DNA of 64,000 nt from an uncultured Prevotella sp. (GTDB taxonomy: Bacteria; Bacteroidota; Bacteroidia; Bacteroidales; Bacteroidaceae), in contig ONYZ01000001.1 in NCBI GenBank assembly GCA_900322175.1, positions 62,001 to 126,000 on the forward strand, written 5' to 3'. The position numbers were made by a program, and so were the translations under genes. Each line of letters begins with the position of its first letter. Within the stretch, counting starts at the first letter, position 1. The notes below the pieces were generated by a model. It was not told where the DNA came from, made no database searches, and saw only the letters and a list, made by a program, of their open reading frames with translations. Of this stretch, positions 30,249-40,960 are shown one piece after another.

Positions 30249-33200
30249 ATGCGAGCAAAGTTTATACTGACACTAGCTTCAATATTCATCTCGACGAGTG
30301 CTTTCGCCCAAAGGGGAAAGTTCTTTAGTACTGACAATCAATTATTGTCGAGCAGTTTTGTTACTCAAGTATATCTTGATAACGAAGGATTTCTTTGGGC
30401 AACCACCCGTAACGGCATCAACCGTTACGATGGTTATCAGTTCCGTGTATTTAAGAAAGAAAACGAGCACGACCGTTCACTTGCCAGCAATTATGTCAAC
30501 AACATGATGCAGGACAAGAAGGGTATATTCTACTTTGGTATGTACGGAGCATTGCAGACATGGGACGGTAATAAGTTCCATAATGTAACCATGCTCGACA
30601 AAGACGGTAATCCAGGACATAGTTATCCTAACTGTTTCCTGGAGCGCGCCAACGGTGACGTGCTGGTTGGAACGTCTGGCTTGGGTCTTATGAAATTCAA
30701 GGACCAGAAGACTGCCTGCCAGGAAAAAGGCCCATTGGGCTCCATTCATACCATAAACAGTATGATTGAAGACAGAATGGGCGTTCTTTGGATTGTAACT
30801 GATAATATGGGTATCATCTCATACGATGGAAAGACTGTAAAGCGATACCTGAAGGATAATCCTAACCTACTTTTCACTTGTCTGTGCGAAGGAACCGATG
30901 GCATAGTCTATGCAGGAACGACAAATGGCGGTGTTTTTCGAATGCAGAACGACACATTCGTTCATATAGACGAAACTGGCAACAACTCCGTATCAGCATT
31001 GTTCTGTGATCATGACGGCATGATTGTAATTGGTTACGACGGAAGAGGCGTAGCCCTTTATGATTCCAGATCTAAGGAACTCATAAATAATCCATTCTTC
31101 TCGCTCGAGGTTGACCTGTCTAACAGTAAAGTTTACTCTATTACGGAGGATAAAAGCGGAAACCTGTGGTTGGGACTGCTTCAGAAGGGAATCTTCATGC
31201 AGCCTATCACATTTAAAGGTTTCAACTACATGGGTCATAAGCTTGGCGCACGCAATATCCTTGGTACCGCATGCGTTGTTAGCGTTGTTCTCGACAGTAA
31301 AATGCGAATATGGGTAGGAACAGACAAAGATGGACTCTACTGCTACGATTACCATTCTAAGGCAGTTAAACATCTGACCGACCAGTTCCCTTCAGTAGTG
31401 ATGGCACTTGCCGAAGATACAAAAGGCCGCATCTGGGTGGGTTCGTATCGTGAAGGTATTGGATGGATTGACCCTGTCAGCTTCCAATACCACCGGATTC
31501 CATTCCCACAGGACCCACACCTTATCATAATGGACATAGCCATAGCCAGCGATGGAAGTTTGTGGCTAGCCACAATGAAACACGGCGTTATCCACATGGA
31601 TGCCTCCGACGGACATATTATTGCACAATACAAGCAAAAACCAGGAAGCGAGAAAGATAGAAAGATAAACAGTATCACCAACGACTACATCTCTCAGATT
31701 AACCTTTCCCCCGACGGCAAACGTGTCTATGCCTCTACCACCATGGGCCTATGCTGCCTTGACATTTCGGAGAACAGTTGGACAAAGACTTTTGGCATTA
31801 ACTGTCTGAACTACAGCACTCCTGTAAGAATCACCCGCGAATATGACGGAAAAATATGGTATGGCACCAACGAGGGACTATTCTGCTACGACCTGATTTC
31901 GCATGAATCCAAACAGTACACCCGCGAAAACGGGCTAGCCGACAATGGTATCTCAACCATCGAGAGAGATCCACAAGGTCGACTCTGGATAGGAACAGAC
32001 CACGGATTGAGCTGTTTCACCCCCAAGTCCGGTCTCTGGCAGAACTTTTTCTCCGACGATGGTCTGCAGAGTAACGAATTCAGCGATGGAGCTTCATTCA
32101 TCACTTCTGCCGGTATGATGGTTATGGGTGGAACTGCGGGTATAACATGGTTCGACTCACACAACATCTCCCAAAGCAAGTGGGAGGCGGAAGTTAAGTT
32201 GACGTCATTCGCCATCAATGGACAACAGGTTAACAGAGCTACACGTTCCGGCAGCTATTTGGTAACAGATACGGCTATCATCGCCAGCAACCGCTTCGAA
32301 CTTAGTTATAACGACAACACATTCTCTATACAGTTCTCGACACTTACCTATGAGAACCCTGAACACATTTCTTATTTATATAGCATCAACGGCGAACCAT
32401 ACAACAGGCTCCAACCTGGCATAAACATCCTTACCCTATCCCACCTGCCTCAAGGCACCTATAGATTCAGGGTTAAGGCCGAACGCAACAATGTTGAGAC
32501 ACCAATAAGGGAGTTTACTGTTGTAATCCACAGTCCTTGGTATCGCTCCGCATGGGCATATTTCTTCTATGCAGTAGTAATTGGAATGTTCATTTGGCAA
32601 TACCTTACTTATCGTCGTCATAAGGAACAAGACAGACTGCGTATTCAGGCCCATATCCATGCCGAAGAGATGGGCGAGGCTAAACTGCGCTTCTTTATGA
32701 ACATGAGCCACGAGATTCGCACACCTATGACTCTTATCATCACTCCTTTGCTATCGCTTATCAAGAACGACAACGATCCGAACAGAAGGGGTGTTTATGA
32801 GACCATCAGACGCAATGCAGAACGAATACTCAGTCTGATTAACCAGATGATGGATCTGCGTAAGATTGACAAGGGGCAAATGCAGATGAGAATGCGCGAG
32901 ACAAATCTTGTGGGATTTGTGAAGGACATCTATAATCTGTTCGACAATCAGGCCAAAGCCAAACAGATTAACTTCCTGTTCGACCACGACAGCGAAGATA
33001 TTCCTGTATGGATAGACCGTCAGAATTTCGACAAGGTGTTTATGAACGTGCTGTCTAATGCATTCAAGTACACTCCTACTGGCGGCGAGATAGGAATCCG
33101 TCTTACCCACAACGCCGAGTCGGCCACTATCGCCATCTATGATAATGGCGAAGGTATACCCGAGGATAAGATCAACAAGATTTTCGACCGTTTCTATCAG

Positions 33201-34247
33201 ACTCCAACATCTATAAACGATCGTTATGTAGGAACAGGTATAGGTCTGGATCTTACCCGCTCGCTGGTTGAACTCCATCATGGAACTATCACAGTACACA
33301 ACCTTGAAAAGGGCTGCGAGTTCGTGATTAACATCCCGATGGGTAACAGTCACCTAAGCCCCGACGAGATTCTTCCAGACGACGATAATACTGATACCAT
33401 CACTCCAGAACTGATGCTCGACGAACCAGAACCAGAGGAAGAAATCACACCAATGGCCGACATGATGTCGCAGAACCGCAGAATGACTCTGGTTATCGCC
33501 GAAGACGATGAAGAGATACGTAATTATCTTGAGAAAGAACTCTCGGAGGAATATGAAGTACATGCATGTACTAATGGCAGAGAGGCTCTTGGAGAGATAA
33601 TCAGAACCCTGCCCGACCTTGTAGTGAGTGATATCATGATGCCCGAGATGGACGGAAACACTCTGTGCACACGACTCAAGACCAATCCGAACACAAACTC
33701 TATTCCTGTGGTCCTGCTTACTGCCAAGAGCCGTGACGAAGACAAGCTCGAAGGTCTGGAGACTGGTGCCGATGCGTATATCGTAAAGCCATTCAACATG
33801 GATATACTGCGCCGCACCATCATCAACCTTATCAACAAGCATCGACTGCTGCGACTGAAGTACGAGCGTAACGACAACCTTGAAGAACAGGTTGATGAAA
33901 TCCATCTGAAATCGCCCGACGAGAAACTGTTGGAGCGCATTATGGATTGCATCAACAAGAATCTGAATAACTCCGACCTGAGTGTCGATATGATTGCAGA
34001 TACTGTAGGAATAAGCCGTGTACACCTGCACCGCAAGATGAAGGATCTTACAGGCCAGACTCCTCACGACTTTATCCGTAACATACGCCTGAAGAAAGCA
34101 GCACAGTTGCTGGCTAACCAAGGCATGAACGTAACTGAGGTTATGTATGCTTGCGGTTTCGCCAATTCTGCATCATTCTCTACTGTATTCAAAAAATTCT
34201 ATGGCATGTCACCACGCGACTACATGAAGGAACACGAAGAAAGATAA
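30249..34247 (+). CDS. Hybrid two-component system sensor/regulator (HTCS)
   Basis: A 1332-residue inner-membrane regulator. Order: signal peptide; periplasmic two-component propeller repeats to about 640 (repeated LWIGT/GRIWVG strands); a Y_Y_Y-type domain to about 760; a membrane helix near 765-785; HisKA with the phospho-His near residue 820 in MNMSHEIRTPM; HATPase (about 930-1035); receiver domain with Asp near 1127 in VSDIMMPEMDG; and an AraC-type HTH at the C-terminus. Such proteins sense oligosaccharides in the periplasm and activate their polysaccharide locus. Its position between GH115 and the GH3/GH95 genes makes it the probable regulator of this xylan locus. Confidence 0.95.
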   Translation: MRAKFILTLASIFISTSAFAQRGKFFSTDNQLLSSSFVTQVYLDNEGFLWATTRNGINRYDGYQFRVFKKENEHDRSLASNYVNNMMQDKKGIFYFGMYGALQTWDGNKFHNVTMLDKDGNPGHSYPNCFLERANGDVLVGTSGLGLMKFKDQKTACQEKGPLGSIHTINSMIEDRMGVLWIVTDNMGIISYDGKTVKRYLKDNPNLLFTCLCEGTDGIVYAGTTNGGVFRMQNDTFVHIDETGNNSVSALFCDHDGMIVIGYDGRGVALYDSRSKELINNPFFSLEVDLSNSKVYSITEDKSGNLWLGLLQKGIFMQPITFKGFNYMGHKLGARNILGTACVVSVVLDSKMRIWVGTDKDGLYCYDYHSKAVKHLTDQFPSVVMALAEDTKGRIWVGSYREGIGWIDPVSFQYHRIPFPQDPHLIIMDIAIASDGSLWLATMKHGVIHMDASDGHIIAQYKQKPGSEKDRKINSITNDYISQINLSPDGKRVYASTTMGLCCLDISENSWTKTFGINCLNYSTPVRITREYDGKIWYGTNEGLFCYDLISHESKQYTRENGLADNGISTIERDPQGRLWIGTDHGLSCFTPKSGLWQNFFSDDGLQSNEFSDGASFITSAGMMVMGGTAGITWFDSHNISQSKWEAEVKLTSFAINGQQVNRATRSGSYLVTDTAIIASNRFELSYNDNTFSIQFSTLTYENPEHISYLYSINGEPYNRLQPGINILTLSHLPQGTYRFRVKAERNNVETPIREFTVVIHSPWYRSAWAYFFYAVVIGMFIWQYLTYRRHKEQDRLRIQAHIHAEEMGEAKLRFFMNMSHEIRTPMTLIITPLLSLIKNDNDPNRRGVYETIRRNAERILSLINQMMDLRKIDKGQMQMRMRETNLVGFVKDIYNLFDNQAKAKQINFLFDHDSEDIPVWIDRQNFDKVFMNVLSNAFKYTPTGGEIGIRLTHNAESATIAIYDNGEGIPEDKINKIFDRFYQTPTSINDRYVGTGIGLDLTRSLVELHHGTITVHNLEKGCEFVINIPMGNSHLSPDEILPDDDNTDTITPELMLDEPEPEEEITPMADMMSQNRRMTLVIAEDDEEIRNYLEKELSEEYEVHACTNGREALGEIIRTLPDLVVSDIMMPEMDGNTLCTRLKTNPNTNSIPVVLLTAKSRDEDKLEGLETGADAYIVKPFNMDILRRTIINLINKHRLLRLKYERNDNLEEQVDEIHLKSPDEKLLERIMDCINKNLNNSDLSVDMIADTVGISRVHLHRKMKDLTGQTPHDFIRNIRLKKAAQLLANQGMNVTEVMYACGFANSASFSTVFKKFYGMSPRDYMKEHEER

Positions 34248-34268
34248 TCCCTAAAAAAGGAGGGACAC

Positions 34269-35570
34269 ATGAAACGTCTATTAGCCATCTTTGTCTCTAC
34301 ACTCTGCATGCTTGGCATTCAGGCACAGAATGACCGTCAACAAATCCTAAAAGTCTACAACTGGGACGAGTACATTGGAGTTGGCGTCATAGAAAAGTTC
34401 GAAAAATGGTATAAGGAAGTTACAGGCTGCACCATTAAGGTAGAATATGAGACTTACGACTACCCTGAAGAAATGTTTGCTCGGATCCTAAACGGTCAGG
34501 CAGATTTCGACATTTTCTGTCCGCCGGAGTATCTGGCAGAACGAATGATGAAGCATGGCACCCTAAGTCCCATCGACACCAGTTTTGTAGAAAAGGGCAT
34601 ACCTAACTGGATGAAACACACATCGCCTTTTATTGACGGACTACTACAGCACATCGGTGAGAACCAGGGATTATCGGCTAAGGACTATACCGTAGGATAC
34701 CTATGGGGCACCACAGGCGTACTTATCAACAAGAAATACGTAAAACCAGAGGAGGTATACAGTTGGAGTTTCTTGTTCGATTCAAAGTTCCGCAACAAGG
34801 TGATAATGAAAGACTCCTTCAGCGATGTATACAATGTATTCATCAATTATGCCTATTACGCTGATGTCAAGTCGGGGGCTACCAACCGAAACCTGCTGGC
34901 TGAGTATATGACCAACCGCAATATCGCCATAGTAGAAGACCTACTCTCCAAGGCACGCCCACAGATGAAAAGTTTTGGCGTAGACGAAGACAAGCACATG
35001 ATGGTCGACGGCAGCAACTGGCTCAGTGTGACATGGAATGGTGATGCCAGATGGGCAATGGACGAAGCTGGCGAAAGTGTTGACTTACAGTATGTAGTAC
35101 CACAAGAGGGCAGCGACTGTTGGGTTGACTGCTGGGTAATCCCCACCTGCGCAAAGAATCCTAAAGCAGCCAGCTACTGGATAAACTTCCTTTGCAGACC
35201 AGACATCGCGCTTCTGTGTATGGAAGAGACAGGCTATAGTTCGGCTATTGCATCGCCAGAGATACTGAAAGCTGTAACCGACGAGAATATCAAAGAGCCA
35301 ATCGATCTAAGCTATTTCTTCGGACATGATGCCTCAGCTGTACGTGTCGACAGCGTCATGTACCCTAAACTCAGCACCATTGAGCGCTGTAGTTTCCTAC
35401 GCGACAGCGGAGACCGTCAGGAGGTGATTCGTGAAATATGGGAAAAGACGAAGAACACCAGAATAATCAACTACTGGCAAATAGCCATCGTAGGATGCTT
35501 ACTTGGTGTGTTAGCAATTGCCATTGCATTATTATTCCGCAGAATAAAAATAGCCACCACTAAAGGGTGA
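34269..35570 (+). CDS. Membrane-anchored polyamine-type (PotD-like) solute-binding protein
   Basis: A 433-residue protein with a signal peptide (ending near GIQAQ), a periplasmic binding-protein fold of the spermidine/putrescine class (opening LKVYNWDEYIG; GYLWGTTGVLINKK in the middle), and a C-terminal membrane helix near 402-425 followed by basic residues. Classical binding proteins are free or lipid-anchored and sit beside ABC permease genes; none are here. It starts 21 bp after the HTCS gene and is likely cotranscribed with it, so it may present a ligand to the sensor or scavenge an aminated compound (inference). Its last 11 bp overlap the convergent GH3 gene within a shared terminator hairpin. 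Confidence 0.85.
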   Translation: MKRLLAIFVSTLCMLGIQAQNDRQQILKVYNWDEYIGVGVIEKFEKWYKEVTGCTIKVEYETYDYPEEMFARILNGQADFDIFCPPEYLAERMMKHGTLSPIDTSFVEKGIPNWMKHTSPFIDGLLQHIGENQGLSAKDYTVGYLWGTTGVLINKKYVKPEEVYSWSFLFDSKFRNKVIMKDSFSDVYNVFINYAYYADVKSGATNRNLLAEYMTNRNIAIVEDLLSKARPQMKSFGVDEDKHMMVDGSNWLSVTWNGDARWAMDEAGESVDLQYVVPQEGSDCWVDCWVIPTCAKNPKAASYWINFLCRPDIALLCMEETGYSSAIASPEILKAVTDENIKEPIDLSYFFGHDASAVRVDSVMYPKLSTIERCSFLRDSGDRQEVIREIWEKTKNTRIINYWQIAIVGCLLGVLAIAIALLFRRIKIATTKG

Positions 35571-35580
35571 TGGCTATTTT
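35547..35580. terminator. Bidirectional terminator inside overlapping gene ends
   Basis: Arms 35547-35556 and 35571-35580 (AAAATAGCCA and its complement) close a 14-base loop. Both sides give T-tracts in their own direction. The 11-bp overlap of the two convergent coding regions lies in the loop. Confidence 0.8.
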
Positions 35581-38139
35581 CTTCAGATCTTTATCTTGCG
35601 AACTGGTTCCGTATAGTATCTCATACCTTCCGGGCTTTGTCCGCATTGTGTTTGTTTCAGCATCCCAAAACTCAAAACTCTTAGGCGTAAGTTTCAGAGT
35701 TGCCGTAGCTGTCTGTCCTGCCTTTACTTCCACACGCTTAAAAGCACGGAGTGACTTCAGCGGGCCTTCCTTATCACTAAGGTCTTTGATATATATTTGC
35801 ACCGTCTCTGTTCCGTTGCGCTTACCCTTGTTGGCTACAGGCACTGTCACCTCATAGTTACCTTTCTCGCCCTTCAGGTTTGCCTCGCCAACCTCGAATG
35901 TGGTATAGCTCAGACCATAACCGAAAGCAAACAGAGGATCGTTGAAGTAGCGATATGTACGCCCCTTCATCGAGTAGTCCTCATAGTCGGGCAACTGATT
36001 GTCATCCTTATAGAATGTAACCGAAAGCTTTCCACCTGGATTATAGTCGCCGAAGAGTACATCAGCAACAGCAGTTCCACCCTCCTGCCCAGGATACCAA
36101 GCCTGTACGATAGCGTCACAAGTCTCTGTCTCTGGCTTCAGAGCGATAGCCGAACCTGAACAGTTCACATAGATTACAGTCTTGCCAGCTGCCTTTAGAG
36201 CCTTCAGGAACTCGCGCTGTACCTTCGGCAGTTCGATGCTGGTACGGTCGCCACCCTTAAAACCTTCGATGTTTACAGGCATCTCCTCACCCTCCAGACT
36301 TGGAGCAATACCGCCGCAGAATATCACCTTGTTGATTCCCTTCAGTTTTGCGATGGTCTCCTGATAGTCGATAGACAACTCGCGGGCAACGTCTATCTTC
36401 ATTGAGGCACCCCAGGTCTTAACGGTCTGGAAACGAACTTCGATATTAAACTTCTGTCCCTTCTCCGCATTCAGCACGGTACGCGTTGGTGTTGCACGCC
36501 AAATGTGGTTAACGAATTTCTGCTCACCATTGATATAGAGTTCAAAATGACCAGTACTTTCTACATTAACCACATACTCGCCAGCCTCCTTAGCAGTAAA
36601 GGTTGTCTCGTACTTAGCCGAGAAATCCTCGATAGGCAGGTTGGGTGCAAATACATGCATACCTGCTGTAGTAACATTTACCGGTTTGGTATAGTACTCT
36701 GTTGTAAAGGGCTTTCCTGCCATCTCAGTATTATTCCAGAATGTTCCCTTCAAGCCTTTCTTGCCATCAGGTGTTACACATTCTGTAGCCAGATGACACT
36801 CCATCACCTTATCATTAGTCAGATCGCAACCTGGGATATAAACCAGTTTCTTCTGCTTGGCCTTTACACCATCCAGGATGGTAACCGTATGATTAGGTGT
36901 TCCGTTGTAGTTTCCCCACATCATTGGTTCGTTATTAGCATTAGGACCAATAATGGCTATCTTCTCGGCATTCTTCTTCAGAGGCAGCACATCTCCCCTA
37001 TTCTGCAACAGAACGATTGTCTGACGAGCCATATCAAGAGCCACATTAGCTGATGCTTTAGTAGACATGGCTGAGTATGGAATCTTTGACCACTCTACAA
37101 GCGAAGGATCGTCCATCTCACCTAGATCGAAACGCCCCTCGAGCAGACGAACCACATGCTTATCAACTTCTGCTTCAGATATCAAACCTTTACGCACAGC
37201 CTCAGGCAGACTCTTATAGGCATAGTTAAAACCGCACTCCACGTCGGTACCAGCCAGCACAGCTTTAGATGTTCCATGCACGGCATCTGATGACGATTTG
37301 TGGTTCTCGTAGAAATCGCTCACTGCACCGCAGTCACTCACCACCAGATACTTAAATCTCCACTCATCGCGCAATATCTGCTGGAGCAGACGGGTAGAAC
37401 CGCAGCATGGATCATCGTCCAGACGCTGATATGCACACATCACCTCACGTACCTTTGCATCCTGTACCAGTGTCTTGAAGGCTGGCATATATGTCTCCCA
37501 GAAATCACGTGGCGACACATCTGTAAGGTTTGCTGTGTGCCGTGTGTACTCAGGACCACTATGTACGGCATAGTGCTTGGCACAAGCCCAGAGTTTACGA
37601 TACTTGGCGTCCTCAGGACCCTGCAAGCCTTTAACCACCTGAACACCCATAACGCTTGTAAGATACGGATCCTCACCGTATGTCTCCTGACCACGTCCCC
37701 AACGTGGATCGCGGAAAATGTTCACATTAGGAGTCCATACCGATAGACTGCGCATCTTCATATCCTCACCATTCAGGTCGTACATACGATGGTTGTACTG
37801 GGCACGAAACTCGGTACTTGCAATGTCGAACACCTTGTAAAGCAAGTCAGGGTTAAACGACGATGCCATGCCTACAGGCTCTGGGAAATTGGTTACATTT
37901 CCCATATTGGCAGCTCCATGCAGAGCCTCACTCCACCAGAAGAATTTCTTGATACCCAATCGGGGGATAGCAGGACTCTCGTCGAGCATAAGCATAGCCT
38001 TCTCTTCGAGCGTCAGTCGGCCACACAGGTCTACAGCTCTCTCCTTAGCAGAAAGGTTTGGATTCTGATAAGGCAGTTTCTGTGCCGAAGCCGACAAGCC
38101 TGCACAGAAAGCAATTGTTAGGAATAATTGATACTTCAT
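35560..38139 (-). CDS. GH3 beta-xylosidase with PA14 insertion
   Basis: An 859-residue exported enzyme (signal peptide ending near SASAQ). The N-terminal GH3 barrel has the nucleophile Asp in VVSDCGAVSD and substrate-binding KHYAVHSGPE; the second domain contains a PA14 insertion near residues 455-600, and a fibronectin-III-like domain closes the protein. The architecture and the W-S-E-A-L-H-G motif fit beta-xylosidases of Prevotella and Bacteroides acting on xylo-oligosaccharides in the periplasm. The gene follows GH95 after 62 bp of A/T-rich tandem repeats and converges on the PotD-like gene. Confidence 0.93.
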   Translation of the reverse strand: MKYQLFLTIAFCAGLSASAQKLPYQNPNLSAKERAVDLCGRLTLEEKAMLMLDESPAIPRLGIKKFFWWSEALHGAANMGNVTNFPEPVGMASSFNPDLLYKVFDIASTEFRAQYNHRMYDLNGEDMKMRSLSVWTPNVNIFRDPRWGRGQETYGEDPYLTSVMGVQVVKGLQGPEDAKYRKLWACAKHYAVHSGPEYTRHTANLTDVSPRDFWETYMPAFKTLVQDAKVREVMCAYQRLDDDPCCGSTRLLQQILRDEWRFKYLVVSDCGAVSDFYENHKSSSDAVHGTSKAVLAGTDVECGFNYAYKSLPEAVRKGLISEAEVDKHVVRLLEGRFDLGEMDDPSLVEWSKIPYSAMSTKASANVALDMARQTIVLLQNRGDVLPLKKNAEKIAIIGPNANNEPMMWGNYNGTPNHTVTILDGVKAKQKKLVYIPGCDLTNDKVMECHLATECVTPDGKKGLKGTFWNNTEMAGKPFTTEYYTKPVNVTTAGMHVFAPNLPIEDFSAKYETTFTAKEAGEYVVNVESTGHFELYINGEQKFVNHIWRATPTRTVLNAEKGQKFNIEVRFQTVKTWGASMKIDVARELSIDYQETIAKLKGINKVIFCGGIAPSLEGEEMPVNIEGFKGGDRTSIELPKVQREFLKALKAAGKTVIYVNCSGSAIALKPETETCDAIVQAWYPGQEGGTAVADVLFGDYNPGGKLSVTFYKDDNQLPDYEDYSMKGRTYRYFNDPLFAFGYGLSYTTFEVGEANLKGEKGNYEVTVPVANKGKRNGTETVQIYIKDLSDKEGPLKSLRAFKRVEVKAGQTATATLKLTPKSFEFWDAETNTMRTKPGRYEILYGTSSQDKDLKKIAITL

Positions 38140-38141
38140 TA

Positions 38142-38208
38142 GTATTTAATATTTAATGTTTAATCCTTAATGTTTAATCCTTAATGTTTAATGTCAAATG
38201 TTTAATGT
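38142..38208. repeat. A/T-rich tandem repeats between GH95 and GH3 genes
   Basis: About 65 bp of degenerate TTTAATGTTTAATCC-type units. They run from just upstream of the GH3 start across the GH95 stop codon. Confidence 0.75.
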
Positions 38209-40673
38209 CTCTGAACTCTATAAATTTTGCCCGGCTTTGTCACCATATCATACTCATACACCTTTCTGATGGGCAGAGTATTAAATTCTATCAGTTCCTC
38301 CGACTTTAGTGGTTCACGGATAACAGCTGGCTTAAGCAGATCATTGTCGCATTCGCCCTGAGCCGGCATTAGTCCTATACCCTTAAGAGGTACATACGAA
38401 CGCAAGCGCAAAGTTCCACCTATCTTCGACACTATCACAGCCTCGGTCAACTTTCCCTTAGACCACTTCATGTCGACAGTAAATGCTCCCCTGGCCTGCA
38501 ACCCTTTCACCTCGCCCTCAGACCAAGCATCAGGCAAAGCAGGCAACAGATGTACGGCTCCGTCATGACTCTGAAGTAGCATCTCACATACGCCAGCCGA
38601 GCAACCGAAGTTTCCATCAATCTGGAACGGTGGATGAGCATCAAACAGATTAGGATATGTTCCGCCTCGTGCCCCCCACTCTGTTGTTGCAGGTATAACG
38701 TTCATCATATTCTTAATAATCTGAAAAGCATGATTCCCGTCCAACATACGAGCCCAGAAATTTATTTTCCATCCAAGGCTCCATCCCGTAGCCATATCAC
38801 CACGCTGGTTCAGCGTATTTGCAGCTGCAGTAAAGAGTTCTGGGTGACTGTATGGCGAAATTTGATTCGACGGATATAGTCCGTAAAGGTGAGATATATG
38901 ACGATGCTCATCCTTTGGATCGTCTCCATCTATCAGCCACTCCTGCAACTGACCGTAGCGGCCTATCTGCATCGGTGGCAATTTGGCTATAGCATTGGTC
39001 AGCATAGTGGTATATACGATATTGTCCAGTCTCAATATCTGATGGGCTTTCAGTGTGCTCGTTAGAACATCAAACACTATCTGATTATCCATCGTAGAAC
39101 CAGCAGTAACGGTGGTATTCTTACCCACAGGACCATGTTCAGGCGATACCGTAGGCGCAGTAACAAGCCAACCGGCAGCCTTTTTTACCTCACCGTTTTT
39201 TGGATATTCTACAAGATACGACAACAGGAAGTCGGCAGCTCCCTTCAATATAGGGAAATACTCCTTCAGAAAATGCAAATCTCCAGTATACAGATAGTGC
39301 TGCCACAGGTGTGTGGAAAGCCATGCGCCACCAGTTGGGAACATTCCCCATGTAGTTCCGTCAACAGGACCAGCTATACGCCACAGGTCGGTATTATGAT
39401 GTGCCACCCAACCAGGACAATCGTACATCGAACGGGCAGTTTTAGCTCCAGTCACACTCAGATCGCGTATCATAGAGAACAGCGGTTCCTGTGTTTCGGC
39501 CAGATTACCAATCAGCGCAGGCCAGTAGTTCATTTCAGCATTAATATTGATGGTGTATTTCGAATCCCAAGGAGCGTCCTTCTTATCATTCCACACGCCC
39601 TGTAGGTTTGCCGGTTGACCACCAGGCTGCGATGATGATATCAGCAGATAACGTCCGTATTGCATCATCAGCGAAACGAAATCCAGATCGCTACCATCAA
39701 ATGTACCCAATCGCTTGTCAGTCTCCACGTCAGAATTTCCTGATTTAGGCAGAGTAAGCGATACGCGGTTATATTGCTCCTGATATTTCAGCAAATGGCG
39801 CTTCAACAGGGTCTTATAGCTCTTTCCCCGAATCGATCCCATTGTATTTGAATTCTTAAGCAGAGGATTACCACTGATGTCCTTATAGTTTACATAATTG
39901 GTAGCAGCAGTGATAATAATCGTAGCAGTATTGGCATTTGTAACCTTCATTCCATTGTCTTTATCACTCACTTTTCCATCAGCCATAACTCTTACTCTTA
40001 CCTCAGCCATAAGTTTGCCAGGAATACCCTCGTGTTCCACATTATTAATATTATAGGCAAATTCATGCTTGGCTATAGCATCTCCTTTCACAGGCTCATC
40101 ATAACGCATATAGTCTACACTAAAGTTTAGAGCCTTTTTCGCGTTGGCAGATATCTGTACTATTACCGCATTGTCTGCCTGCGATGCAAAAACATTACGC
40201 TCATATCGCACTCCGTCTATCTCAAAACTTGTAGTATTAATAGCTTCTGCCAGACTCAATTCGCGACGGTAGTTTTTAGGAGCCGACTTGCTCTTATAGT
40301 CAAACGATAGCTTCAGGTCGCCCAGCGAAAGATATTTTTGACCATGAGGGCCTCTAAAGAAGCAACGATCTATAAGCTTGCTAGCCTCCTGCTCCTTGCC
40401 ATCAAAAATCAGTTTGCGAACATCCTTCAAAACGTATTTCGCTGTAGGACAGTTGTTGTCGTGCGGCGAACCACTCCAGAATGTTTCTTCGTTCAGCTGT
40501 ATCTGCTCTACATCAGTACCGCCAAACACCATTGCTCCTAGGTGTGAATTTCCTACAGGCAGAGCTTCTAGCCACTTGGTGGCAGGCTTGCTATACCACA
40601 ACTTGTGTTGCTGGGCATTTACTACTACAGCGCTACATACGCAGATAAGGATTGTTGTAATTAATCGTCTCAT
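38202..40673 (-). CDS. GH95 alpha-L-fucosidase / alpha-L-galactosidase
   Basis: An 823-residue exported enzyme with a signal peptide ending near VVNAQ. GH95 features are the N-terminal beta domain ([16 protein letters not shown]), [12 protein letters not shown] at the active site, the catalytic acid Glu in VSPEHGP, and the C-terminal [13 protein letters not shown]. The family includes alpha-1,2-L-fucosidases and alpha-L-galactosidases; the latter remove L-galactose from complex corn xylans, which would fit this locus. Which one this is cannot be decided by eye. It is transcribed with the GH3 gene from the promoter at 40699-40730. Confidence 0.9.
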   Translation of the reverse strand: MRRLITTILICVCSAVVVNAQQHKLWYSKPATKWLEALPVGNSHLGAMVFGGTDVEQIQLNEETFWSGSPHDNNCPTAKYVLKDVRKLIFDGKEQEASKLIDRCFFRGPHGQKYLSLGDLKLSFDYKSKSAPKNYRRELSLAEAINTTSFEIDGVRYERNVFASQADNAVIVQISANAKKALNFSVDYMRYDEPVKGDAIAKHEFAYNINNVEHEGIPGKLMAEVRVRVMADGKVSDKDNGMKVTNANTATIIITAATNYVNYKDISGNPLLKNSNTMGSIRGKSYKTLLKRHLLKYQEQYNRVSLTLPKSGNSDVETDKRLGTFDGSDLDFVSLMMQYGRYLLISSSQPGGQPANLQGVWNDKKDAPWDSKYTININAEMNYWPALIGNLAETQEPLFSMIRDLSVTGAKTARSMYDCPGWVAHHNTDLWRIAGPVDGTTWGMFPTGGAWLSTHLWQHYLYTGDLHFLKEYFPILKGAADFLLSYLVEYPKNGEVKKAAGWLVTAPTVSPEHGPVGKNTTVTAGSTMDNQIVFDVLTSTLKAHQILRLDNIVYTTMLTNAIAKLPPMQIGRYGQLQEWLIDGDDPKDEHRHISHLYGLYPSNQISPYSHPELFTAAANTLNQRGDMATGWSLGWKINFWARMLDGNHAFQIIKNMMNVIPATTEWGARGGTYPNLFDAHPPFQIDGNFGCSAGVCEMLLQSHDGAVHLLPALPDAWSEGEVKGLQARGAFTVDMKWSKGKLTEAVIVSKIGGTLRLRSYVPLKGIGLMPAQGECDNDLLKPAVIREPLKSEELIEFNTLPIRKVYEYDMVTKPGKIYRVQRH

Positions 40674-40698
40674 AAGTGCTATTGGTCTAATTTCGCTG

Positions 40699-40730
40699 CA
40701 AAGTTACTAAATAGATATTAATAATCCAAA
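40699..40730 (-). promoter_or_regulatory. GH95-GH3 operon promoter
   Basis: Minus-strand TAACTTTG at 40699-40706 and TTTG at 40727-40730, exactly 20 bp apart. Confidence 0.8.
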
Positions 40731-40739
40731 TTTATTAGG

Positions 40740-40866
40740 GATAAAAAAAGAAAAACCCTGGGACAAGAAACGCTTTTCTTTAGTCCCAGGGAAGGAAAAA
40801 CTACTAACTACTAATATAACTAAAACAATTTTAACCGATTCTTTAACTTATCTGGGTGCAAAGTTA
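40740..40866 (-). ncRNA. Putative small RNA or leader between GH10-CE1 and GH95
   Basis: A minus-strand -7 box TAACTTTG at 40859-40866 would start a transcript near 40852. It runs through the repeated triplet-like TTAGTAGTTAGTAG and ends at a strong hairpin (CCCTGGGAC, 40756-40764, with 40783-40791) followed by a T-tract to about 40742. No ORF fits. Alternatives are the terminator of the GH10-CE1 gene alone or an attenuated leader for GH95. Confidence 0.45.
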
Positions 40867-40960
40867 GTGCATTTTTCTGAAACTCACTTACTCAATTGTT
40901 ACATTTACTTTTTATTTTGTTTCAACATATAGAAAAACGCACTTTTTTCGCACTTTTAAG

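Noticed and set aside
34269..35570. PotD-like gene as part of an ABC importer operon
   Set aside because: No permease or ATPase gene is adjacent and the protein has its own membrane anchor.
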